The notes beneath the pieces are model-generated. The model ran no database searches. It was not told the origin of the DNA and saw nothing but the letters and a program-made list of their open reading frames with translations. DNA of 7,193 bases. Origin: JAEHDI01 sp035455185 (lineage in GTDB: Bacteria; Acidobacteriota; Terriglobia; Bryobacterales; Bryobacteraceae). Location: the NCBI GenBank assembly GCA_035455185.1, contig DATIFQ010000382.1, forward strand, positions 1-7,193, in the 5' to 3' direction. A program made the translations under genes and the position numbers. Shown piece by piece: positions 1-5,486 of this stretch; positions within the stretch are counted from its first letter, which is position 1, and each line of letters starts with the position of its first letter.

Positions 1-58
1 GGGCCCTTTTGTTCGCGGCGCACTCAAGGTAAAGTAGAGGGCTTCAGGAGAGACGATC

Positions 59-862
59 ATGCGAAATCACATCATCCAGGTTCTCCCCGCGATCGCGGTC
101 GCGATGCTCAGCCTTCCGGTGCCTGCCGCGGCGCAGGCGCAAGGCGCCAACAAAGAGAAAGTCAAGACCTACATGCCGTTCCACCAGTACACCCAGGCAG
201 AGAACGAGAAAATCCTCAAGCTGTACGAGGAATTGCGGGTGTCTGATGTCTCCGACGGCCTGGACGCAGTCGGCCTCGCCGATGTCGGGATCATGGAGCC
301 TGACATCAAAACCCTTTGGCGGGACACGGACAACTATACGCACCGGATCATCGGCATCGCAGTGACCGCGCGCTACGTTCCCTCCAACAAGCGCGAGGCG
401 AAAATGCCGGATGAAACCGTCGGGCGATGGTACCAGGAACTCACGTCAGAAGCCTTCATGGATGCTCTTCATCCGAATTCGGTGCTCGTCATTGACGGCA
501 ACCAGGACGGTGACACGCGTTCGATCGGCTCCAGCAACATCAAGGCCTGGCAGAAGCGGGGCATGCTCGGCGTCGTGACGAGTGGTGGAGTGGGCGACAC
601 GGATGAGATCATCCACCAGCGGATTCCGGTTTACTATAAACGTCTCGGCCGCGGGCTTCGGCCCGGGAGGAATGAACTCGAGTCGGTGAACCGGCCAGTG
701 ATGTGCGGCGGCGTGCTGGTTCGTCCGGGGGACATCGTGGTCGGCGACGGCGACGGCGTGGTCGTGGTCCCCCGCGAACGGGCCGAAGAGGTCGCAAACG
801 CCGCCCGGCCATATCTTGACAATATCGGCCTCGAACGCTGGAAGAAGAAACAGCAGAAATAG
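59..862 (+). CDS. RraA-family protein with signal peptide
   Basis: The 267-aa product looks exported. It has a short polar N-terminus, a hydrophobic core (about residues 8-22) and an AAAQAQ stretch suited to signal peptidase I. The rest has the RraA / HMG-CHA-aldolase-like fold: the N-terminal 'VSDVSDGLDAVG' (61-72), the central 'GVVTSGGVGDTDEI' (171-184), and the C-terminal 'GGVLVRPGDIVVGDGDGVVVVP' region (217-238), a hallmark of the family. Characterised members are RNase E regulators or class II pyruvate aldolases and oxaloacetate decarboxylases. The family's substrate-binding Arg-Asp pair appears here as Gly179-Asp180, so the usual aldolase activity is doubtful. The ATG at 59 is preceded by AGGAG (46-50) at 8-nt spacing. 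It is the first gene of a likely operon with the TIM-barrel gene 31 bp downstream. Family assignment is firm; reaction and substrate are unknown. Confidence 0.88.
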   Translation: MRNHIIQVLPAIAVAMLSLPVPAAAQAQGANKEKVKTYMPFHQYTQAENEKILKLYEELRVSDVSDGLDAVGLADVGIMEPDIKTLWRDTDNYTHRIIGIAVTARYVPSNKREAKMPDETVGRWYQELTSEAFMDALHPNSVLVIDGNQDGDTRSIGSSNIKAWQKRGMLGVVTSGGVGDTDEIIHQRIPVYYKRLGRGLRPGRNELESVNRPVMCGGVLVRPGDIVVGDGDGVVVVPRERAEEVANAARPYLDNIGLERWKKKQQK

Positions 863-893
863 CAGCCAAAATTTCGGAAGAGAGGGTCAACCG

Positions 894-1730
894 ATGGCAT
901 CATCGATACTGAGCCGCCGGGAGTGCCTGGCTGGGGCGGCGGGGCTTGCTGCGCTGCGTGGATTCGGCGCGGACGCGTCGGCGGAATTCGCCCACGACGA
1001 CATCAAACTGGGGGTGGCCAGTTACTCCCTGCGGAAGTTTCCCCGTGCGCGGGCGATCGAGATGGTCCGCAGCCTGCGCACGCCTTACATCTGCATCAAG
1101 GAGTTCCACTTGGCGTACAGCAGCACGCCCGAGGAACTGGCGGCGGCGCGGATAGAGTGTGAGAGCGCCGGCCTCCAGATCCTGAGCGGCGGCGTGATCT
1201 ACCTCGAAAAACAGGAAGACCTCCGGCGCATGTTCGACTACGCTAAGGGCGCCGGCATGCCGATGATGATCTGTGCACCGAAGCGGCCTCTGGTCGGGGA
1301 GGTCGAGAAGCTCGTCAAGGAGTACAATATCCGCGCGGCGATTCACAACCACGGCCCCGAGGACAAAGAGTTTCCGACACCGCAGAGCGTGCTGGAAGCA
1401 ATCCGCGGGACGGACCCACGCATGGGCCTCTGCATGGATATCGGCCACACCGCTCGGGCAGGTCAAGATGTCCTCGAGTGGATCGACAAGGCGGGTAAGC
1501 GGCTGTTCGATATCCACGCGAAGGACTTGGTCGACACAAGCCGCAACGCCCGGAACGTACCGGTGGGAGAAGGCATCCTGCCGGTGGCCGCGATGTTGCG
1601 ACTGCTCAAGAAGATCGACTACAAGGATGGCGTGATGCTTGAGTACGAAATTGACGAAGACAACCCACTGCCGGGAATGCGGGAATCGTTCGCCTACATG
1701 CGCGGGGTACTGGCGGGACTGCGCGGATAG
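894..1730 (+). CDS. Tat-exported sugar phosphate isomerase/epimerase-like TIM barrel
   Basis: The 278-aa product resembles the xylose-isomerase-like TIM-barrel (AP endonuclease 2) superfamily, which includes sugar epimerases, isomerases and inosose dehydratases. Visible barrel motifs are 'IKLGVASYSLRKFP' (37-50, first strand), 'IHNHGPED' (150-157), 'MDIGH' (181-185), 'FDIHAKD' (205-211) and 'LEYEID' (249-254). Candidate metal or substrate ligands are His153, Asp182, His185, His208 and Glu250, by analogy with the family. The N-terminus has a twin-arginine-type leader: SRRECL (7-12), then an alanine-rich hydrophobic run and an ASA cleavage-type sequence near 28-30. The ATG at 894 has a GA-rich Shine-Dalgarno (GAAGAGAGGG, 877-886). 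An upstream in-frame start at 816 lies inside the RraA gene and would bury the Tat signal. Likely co-transcribed with the RraA gene. The exact substrate cannot be read from sequence. Confidence 0.88.
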   Translation: MASSILSRRECLAGAAGLAALRGFGADASAEFAHDDIKLGVASYSLRKFPRARAIEMVRSLRTPYICIKEFHLAYSSTPEELAAARIECESAGLQILSGGVIYLEKQEDLRRMFDYAKGAGMPMMICAPKRPLVGEVEKLVKEYNIRAAIHNHGPEDKEFPTPQSVLEAIRGTDPRMGLCMDIGHTARAGQDVLEWIDKAGKRLFDIHAKDLVDTSRNARNVPVGEGILPVAAMLRLLKKIDYKDGVMLEYEIDEDNPLPGMRESFAYMRGVLAGLRG

Positions 1731-1744
1731 CTTCCGTGGTCCGC

Positions 1745-1781
1745 GGCTTGTAGCGCGTGACTCCTCCGCGCGCTACAAGCC
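1745..1781. terminator. 13-bp perfect hairpin between converging genes
   Basis: GGCTTGTAGCGCG (1745-1757) and its exact reverse complement (1769-1781) flank an 11-nt loop. The hairpin starts 14 nt after the isomerase stop and 17 nt after the pnp stop on the other strand, the position of a shared bidirectional terminator. Neither strand has a T-run directly after the stem; the nearest on the plus strand is CTTTTCT about 13 nt on. It may therefore act as a 3'-end-protecting stem, a Rho-assisted terminator, or a repeated palindromic element instead. Confidence 0.6.
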
Positions 1782-1798
1782 ATAGTCCACGAGCTTTT

Positions 1799-3904
1799 CT
1801 AGGACTTTCCGGTCTTCAGCTTTTCGCGCTGCTCACGTAACACCGCTTTGCGGCTGAGACGGATCTTGTTGCCCTCCAATGCGAGGACCTTCACCAGGAT
1901 CTGATCGCCTTCCTTCAGTTCGTCGCGGACGTTCCGAATCCGGTTCTCCGAGATCTCGCTGATGTGCAGTAGGCCGTCGGTCCCGGGGAAGATCTCGACG
2001 AAAGCGCCGAAATCCACCAGCCGGACCACAGTGCCAAGGTACGTCTTGCCGACCTCGGCGACTGCGGCGATGTCGGTCACCATCTGAATAGCCTTGTCGG
2101 CGGAGGCGCCGTCGGTGGCGAAGATGTTCACCGTGCCGTCGTCCTCTACGTCGATCTTGACGCCGGTCTGCTCGATGATGCCACGGATGACCTTCCCGCC
2201 CGGTCCGATCAATTCGCGGATCTTGTCTTGCGGGATGGTCAAGGTGTAAATGCGCGGGGCATAAGGTGACAGGGCCGCTCTGGGAGACTCGAGCACCTGG
2301 TGCATCTTGTCGAGGATAAAGAGCCTCGCTTGCCGGGCCTGCTCAAGCGCCTGCTCCATGAGCTTGGTGGTTATGTTCTGAACCTTGATGTCCATCTGGA
2401 GGGCGGTGATGCCCTCGCGGGTTCCGGCGACTTTGAAGTCCATGTCACCGTAGTGGTCCTCGGCGCCCGCGATGTCCGTCAGGATGGCGAAGTCGTCACC
2501 CTCTTTGACCAGGCCCATGGCGATGCCGGCCACCGGCGCAACGATCGGCGCCCCTGCGTCCATCAAAGCCATGCTCGCGCCGCAGACGGTCGCCATCGAA
2601 CTCGAACCGTTGGACTCGAGGATGTCACTCACTACCCGCATCGTGTAAGGGAACGTCTTCTCGTCGGGAATCACGGGAAGCAGAGATCGTTCGGCCAGCG
2701 CTCCGTGGCCGATTTCACGGCGGCCGGCGCCACGCAGGAAGGCCACTTCACCCACGCTGAACGGCGGGAAGTTGTAGTGCAGCATGAAACGCTTGGAAGT
2801 CTCGCCGGACTCCAGCAGTTCCAGTCTCTGTTCGTCGTCCTTCGTCCCAAGGGTAGTCGTAACCAGCGACTGGGTCTCGCCGCGGGTGAACAAGGCGGAG
2901 CCGTGCGTGCGAGGCAGCGGGCCAACCTCAATGTCGATCTTTCGGATCTGATCGAAGGCCCGGCCGTCGGGACGGCGGCGATCTTTCAGCATCTCGTCGC
3001 GGAAAACGCGCTCTTTCAAGCGATCGAACAGATCGCCTGCCTCGGCCTGTTGTTCCTCGGGGTAGGCTTCCACTGCTTTGGCGCGCAGCGCTTTCACTTT
3101 CGAGTAACTCTCGAGCTTCGGGTACTTCTCGGTATTCAGCGCGTCGCTCAGCTCGGCGCGGTGTTGGGCAGCGATCTGGTCGTACATCTCCTGGTTAATC
3201 GCGGGCGGCTCGAACAGCCGCTTGGTCTTGCCCACGGCCGCGACCAGCTCTCGAATGGCGGTCGTGATCTTGCGGCACGACTGGTGGCCGAACTCGATGG
3301 CGGCGAGCACCTCCGCCTCGGTCGCCTGCAAGGCGCCGGCTTCAACCATCACGATTCCGTCGTCAGTGGCGGCGACCATGATGTTCAGCTTCGCCTCGCG
3401 GGTCTCCGAGTATGTCGGGTTGGCGATCAATTCGCCGTTTACCATCGCGACGCGGAGACCGCCCAGAACGTGGTGGAACGGTATGTCGGAAATGGCCAGC
3501 GCGGCGGCAGCGCCGACGATCGCCAGCGGTCCGGGGTCGAGTTCGGGATCGGCAGAGAGCACCAGACCGATCACCTGGGTCTCGCAGGAAAAACCTTCGG
3601 GAAAGAGGGGACGGATAGGACGGTCGATCAGACGGCTCGTCAGGATCTCCTTCTCCGTGGGACGTCCCTCGCGCTTGATGAAGCCGCCCGGAAAACGGCC
3701 GGCGGCGTACGTGTACTCACGGTAGTCCACCGTGAGGGGGAAAAAGGAGGCGCCGGGCTTAGGTTCCTCGTTGGCGCAGGCGGTGACCAGCACCACCGAA
3801 TCGCCGGAACGGACGACAACCGCGCCGTTGGCCTGTTTTGCGACTTTGCCTGTTTCCAGGCTGATTTTTCGACCACCTAGGTCGATTTCTGTTCTATGTA
3901 CCAT
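1799..3904 (-). CDS. pnp: Polynucleotide phosphorylase
   Basis: The 701-aa protein is full length for the family. It degrades RNA 3'-to-5' by phosphorolysis and can add tails; it works as a trimeric cytoplasmic ring, often within a degradosome. Domains in order: first RNase PH domain (about 1-140), helical linker (about 145-300), second RNase PH domain (about 310-545), KH domain with the GPGGKVIR loop (567-574), and an S1 domain opening at 'GKTYLGTVVRLVDFGAFVEI' (619-638). The phosphate-binding 'SNGSSSMA' (431-438) and the catalytic 'EDHYGDMDFKVAGT' (482-495, with Asp487 and Asp489) are intact. I chose the ATG at 3904 because TTGGAG lies 6 nt upstream; a TTG four codons earlier overlaps that Shine-Dalgarno. 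It lies downstream of rpsO on the same strand, as in many bacteria. Confidence 0.98.
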   Translation of the reverse strand: MVHRTEIDLGGRKISLETGKVAKQANGAVVVRSGDSVVLVTACANEEPKPGASFFPLTVDYREYTYAAGRFPGGFIKREGRPTEKEILTSRLIDRPIRPLFPEGFSCETQVIGLVLSADPELDPGPLAIVGAAAALAISDIPFHHVLGGLRVAMVNGELIANPTYSETREAKLNIMVAATDDGIVMVEAGALQATEAEVLAAIEFGHQSCRKITTAIRELVAAVGKTKRLFEPPAINQEMYDQIAAQHRAELSDALNTEKYPKLESYSKVKALRAKAVEAYPEEQQAEAGDLFDRLKERVFRDEMLKDRRRPDGRAFDQIRKIDIEVGPLPRTHGSALFTRGETQSLVTTTLGTKDDEQRLELLESGETSKRFMLHYNFPPFSVGEVAFLRGAGRREIGHGALAERSLLPVIPDEKTFPYTMRVVSDILESNGSSSMATVCGASMALMDAGAPIVAPVAGIAMGLVKEGDDFAILTDIAGAEDHYGDMDFKVAGTREGITALQMDIKVQNITTKLMEQALEQARQARLFILDKMHQVLESPRAALSPYAPRIYTLTIPQDKIRELIGPGGKVIRGIIEQTGVKIDVEDDGTVNIFATDGASADKAIQMVTDIAAVAEVGKTYLGTVVRLVDFGAFVEIFPGTDGLLHISEISENRIRNVRDELKEGDQILVKVLALEGNKIRLSRKAVLREQREKLKTGKS

Positions 3905-3921
3905 GGGATTCTCCAACCTCA

Positions 3922-3980
3922 GCCGATTTTCGGCATGCGGTGTCTCAGACCGGCGTCACTCGCCGGCTTACGTGTGAGAC
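3922..3980 (-). promoter_or_regulatory. Structured pnp leader with nested hairpins
   Basis: Just upstream of the pnp Shine-Dalgarno is a small hairpin, GCCGA-3 nt-TCGGC (3922-3934). Beyond it is a nested structure: outer arms GTCTCA (3942-3947) and TGAGAC (3975-3980), and inner arms CCGGCG (3950-3955) and CGCCGG (3961-3966) around a 5-nt loop. In Escherichia coli a double-stranded pnp leader is cut by RNase III and then targeted by PNPase itself, giving autoregulation. A similar role here is inference from position and structure only. Confidence 0.4.
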
Positions 3981-4002
3981 TGGAGTTGACAATGGTGGGA
4001 GT

Positions 4003-4023
4003 GACGTCCCTTGCCGGGACGTC
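4003..4023. repeat. 8-bp perfect hairpin in rpsO-pnp spacer
   Basis: GACGTCCC (4003-4010), a 5-nt loop and GGGACGTC (4016-4023) form a perfect stem between rpsO and pnp. There is no T-tract on either side, so a classical intrinsic terminator is unlikely. It may be an attenuator or an RNA-processing stem between the two genes. A weaker stem, GGGC/GCCC with a 5-nt loop (4091-4103), lies closer to the rpsO end. A TTGTCA hexamer on the minus strand (3986-3991) could be a -35 box for pnp, but no convincing -10 follows. Confidence 0.45.
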
Positions 4024-4125
4024 GCTTGGCGGGTCCACTACCCCAGCGATTTCTAACTTCCCCAGTGGTGAAGAATCTTCGTATCGCAATGGGCTTTCGG
4101 CCCGCCCCTGCCTTGGGAGCCCGCC

Positions 4126-4395
4126 CTAGCGGCGGATGCCGAGTTCCTGAATCAGCGTCTGATACCGTTCCGGACTGCGATCCTTCAGGTATTTCAGAAG
4201 CCGTCGGCGCTGAGCAACCATGGTCAGCAGGCCTCTCCGCGAGTGGTGGTCCTTTTGATGGGACTTGAAATGCTCGGTGAGTTCCGCGATTCGCCGGCTC
4301 AAGAGAGCGATCTGCACCTCGGGCGAGCCAGTATCCGACTGGTGCTGCCGAAACTTCCCGATGGTCTCGCTTTTGACGTCTGCCGCCAATGCCAT
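4126..4395 (-). CDS. rpsO: 30S ribosomal protein S15
   Basis: The 89-aa protein is exactly the usual S15 length. It binds 16S rRNA helices early in assembly of the small-subunit platform and contributes to a bridge to the 50S subunit. Family signatures seen are 'GDTGSPEVQIALL'-type sequence (here HQSDTGSPEVQIALL, 18-32), 'HFKSHQKDHHSRRGLL' (42-57) and the basic 'RRRLLKYLKD' (63-72), ending in the typical 'LIQELGIRR'. The ATG at 4395 gives the normal N-terminus MALAADVKSE. The reading frame stays open upstream, including an ATG at 4443, but that would add 16 residues unlike any S15 N-terminus. Shine-Dalgarno AAGGAG (4409-4414) lies 13 nt from the ATG, unusually far, with an inverted-repeat arm between them. 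Pairs with pnp downstream. Confidence 0.98.
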   Translation of the reverse strand: MALAADVKSETIGKFRQHQSDTGSPEVQIALLSRRIAELTEHFKSHQKDHHSRRGLLTMVAQRRRLLKYLKDRSPERYQTLIQELGIRR

Positions 4396-4400
4396 GCTAG

Positions 4401-4441
4401 GGTACAAACTCCTTGTCTTCTCTAAATCTCGTTTTTGTACC
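4401..4441 (-). promoter_or_regulatory. Inverted repeat in rpsO leader, next to the RBS
   Basis: On the minus strand GGTACAAA (4441-4434) is matched by TTTGTACC (4408-4401), enclosing a 25-nt purine-rich loop whose 3' edge is the Shine-Dalgarno AAGGAG. The second arm fills most of the long gap between Shine-Dalgarno and start codon. Folding would place the ribosome-binding site in the loop and shorten the effective distance to the ATG. S15 represses its own mRNA through leader structures in several bacteria. Using this stem for that purpose is inference. Confidence 0.5.
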
Positions 4442-4446
4442 ATCTT

Positions 4447-4455
4447 AGAATAGCA
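4447..4455 (-). promoter_or_regulatory. Extended -10 promoter for rpsO
   Basis: Minus-strand TGCTATTCT is an extended -10 (TGn plus TATTCT). It predicts transcription starting near 4440, at the first arm of the leader inverted repeat, for a leader of about 45 nt. No good -35 hexamer lies upstream, which extended -10 promoters tolerate. The same bases read on the plus strand give TAGAAT (4446-4451), a possible -10 for the divergent acetyltransferase gene. Confidence 0.45.
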
Positions 4456-4481
4456 CAAACAGGAGGGCCGGAATCCGCGGT

Positions 4482-5060
4482 ATGGCCAGGAAAGTGGCGG
4501 CAGGTTTCGAGTTCCATCCAGTAACCTCCGCAAGGTGGCCCGACATGGAGAAGCTTTTCGGCGCCCGAGGCGCCTGCGGTGGCTGCTGGTGTATGTGGTG
4601 GAGGCTCCCCCGGCAAGAGTTCGTCCAAGGCAAAGGCGAAGACAACAAGCGTGCCATGGGACGACTCGTGGCCGCGGGCGGGACGCCTGGCATCCTGGCC
4701 TATTCCGGCGGCGAGCCCGTGGGGTGGTGTTCGGTGGCGCCTCGGGAGTCGTTTCCGGTACTCGACCGGTCCCGGATTCTGAAAAGGGTGGACGACCAGC
4801 CGGTATGGTCGGTCGTCTGCTTTTTCGTTGCGAAGAAGCACCGTCGGCAGGGACTCGCGGTGAAGTTGCTCGAAGCAGCGGCCGCATACGCGGAGAAGCG
4901 CGGCGCTCGGATCGTCGAGGGCTATCCTGTCGAGCCGAAGAAGGGCGACATGCCCGATGTCTTCGTCTATACTGGACTGGCCTCGGCGTTCCGGAAAGCC
5001 GGCTTTGTCGAGGTGGCGCGGCGCTCAGAAACGCGGCCGGTGATGCGACGGGTGCTGTAG
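4482..5060 (+). CDS. GNAT-family N-acetyltransferase
   Basis: The 192-aa protein has a GNAT fold. The beta-4 strand and acetyl-CoA pyrophosphate loop are 'WSVVCFFVAKKHRRQGLAVK' (109-128), with Arg121-x-x-Gly124-x-Ala126 fitting the R/Q-x-x-G-x-G/A signature. A helix rich in alanine follows (129-141), then a C-terminal strand and 'AFRKAGFVEVARR' (169-181), the usual GNAT ending. It would transfer acetyl from acetyl-CoA to an amine; the substrate is unknown. An N-terminal ACGGCWCMWW (31-40) clusters three cysteines and three tryptophans near where the acceptor site is built. AGGAGGG (4461-4467) precedes the ATG by 14 nt, rather far, but no closer in-frame start exists. The gene diverges from rpsO across 86 bp. 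It ends 8 bp from the minus-strand gene remnant. Confidence 0.85.
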   Translation: MARKVAAGFEFHPVTSARWPDMEKLFGARGACGGCWCMWWRLPRQEFVQGKGEDNKRAMGRLVAAGGTPGILAYSGGEPVGWCSVAPRESFPVLDRSRILKRVDDQPVWSVVCFFVAKKHRRQGLAVKLLEAAAAYAEKRGARIVEGYPVEPKKGDMPDVFVYTGLASAFRKAGFVEVARRSETRPVMRRVL

Positions 5061-5068
5061 CATCCACC

Positions 5069-5115
5069 CTACTGCTTGATGACCGTGCCGTCGCGGCGGC
5101 GGACTTCGCCCCAGC
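5069..5115 (-). repeat. 47-bp direct repeat, left copy
   Basis: This is identical base for base to 7146-7192, in the same orientation. It begins at a stop codon and, on the minus strand, encodes WGEVRRRDGTVIKQ then TAG. The next base differs (A here, C in the right copy). On the stop-codon side the two flanks show no alignment. Confidence 0.95.
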
Positions 5116-5185
5116 AGGGTGCCTCACTCGTGGAGAGGCGGAGGCCGGATTCGTATGCAGAGAGCGATGTCGCGTAGGCCGCGGC
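5069..5185 (-). pseudogene. Remnant of an unidentified gene's 3' end
   Basis: From the TAG at 5069-5071 the minus-strand frame stays open for 38 codons up to an in-frame TAG at 5186-5188. It includes SGLRLSTSEAPCWGEV and the tail RRRDGTVIKQ. Beyond that stop the same frame stays open again for more than 50 codons, suggesting decay of a longer gene, though this could be chance in G+C-rich DNA. No start codon or ribosome-binding site supports a short real gene. The tail matches the end of the gene entering at the right edge of the window, so this may be a broken paralogue. I do not recognise the family. Confidence 0.5.
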
Positions 5186-5189
5186 CTAC
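5174..5189. repeat. 16-bp perfect palindrome
   Basis: GTAGGCCGCGGCCTAC is its own reverse complement. It overlaps the internal stop codon of the gene remnant. No second copy is seen in the window. It could be an operator-like site, a repeated palindromic element or chance. Confidence 0.6.
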
Positions 5190-5486
5190 CCGCAGTACGT
5201 GGAATCCGCGAACTGCGAGACTTGTCCTTCATCCTGCACCTCTTGGTGGGCTGAACGGCCCTTGCGCAGGCAAATAGCGACTGCTCTAAACGGAGTTGGT
5301 TGCGTGCTCCAAATGATTATGCCGAGGTTTGCTGTCGGGCGCGTACCGTTCGGCCGACGGCGATTCCTCTATGCCAGCTTTCCGAATCCGGAGTGGGAAG
5401 TCCGCTAGAATTGGCGCTTGCGGCACCCCGGACCGACGGATCCCGTCGGAACACGAGATCACCGGTTGGTGTCAAACATACGGTAC
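5190..5486. other. Gene-poor stretch upstream of the orphan membrane protein
   Basis: I see no convincing gene here. Short open frames exist on both strands, but none has a Shine-Dalgarno or a recognisable domain. A TAGAAT hexamer (5406-5411) could be a -10 box for the gene at 5487, but its -35 is poor. The minus-strand frame of the gene remnant crosses part of this stretch, so the interval may hold degraded coding DNA. Confidence 0.5.

Noticed and set aside
2..37. Possible end of an upstream plus-strand gene (GPFVRGALKVK then TAG)
   Set aside because: Only 11 codons are visible, and another frame also ends here in TAA (30-32); too short to support, although an operon upstream is plausible.
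816..893. Earlier start for the TIM-barrel gene
   Set aside because: It lies mostly inside the RraA gene, lacks a good Shine-Dalgarno and would put 26 residues before the twin-arginine signal.
2300..3880. Long open frame (526 codons) on the plus strand opposite pnp
   Set aside because: It is fully antisense to a clearly intact pnp; long antisense frames are expected in G+C-rich genes, and it shows no domain.
3905..3916. TTG start for pnp four codons upstream of the chosen ATG
   Set aside because: The TTG is part of the Shine-Dalgarno TTGGAG that serves the ATG at 3904.
3986..3991. TTGACA on the plus strand as a promoter -35 box
   Set aside because: No -10 hexamer follows at 16-18 bp and no plus-strand gene lies downstream before 4482.
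4441..4443. Leaderless S15 start at the ATG of 4443
   Set aside because: The predicted transcript start is about 4440, inside or past this ATG, and the added residues are unlike S15.
4396..5232. Open frame extending rpsO upstream to a 368-residue protein
   Set aside because: S15 has its normal N-terminus at 4395; the extension is low-complexity Arg/Pro/Ser sequence antisense to the acetyltransferase gene.
5199..5408. Small plus-strand open frame of 69 codons
   Set aside because: No Shine-Dalgarno or recognisable domain; it overlaps the possible minus-strand remnant and other equally open frames.
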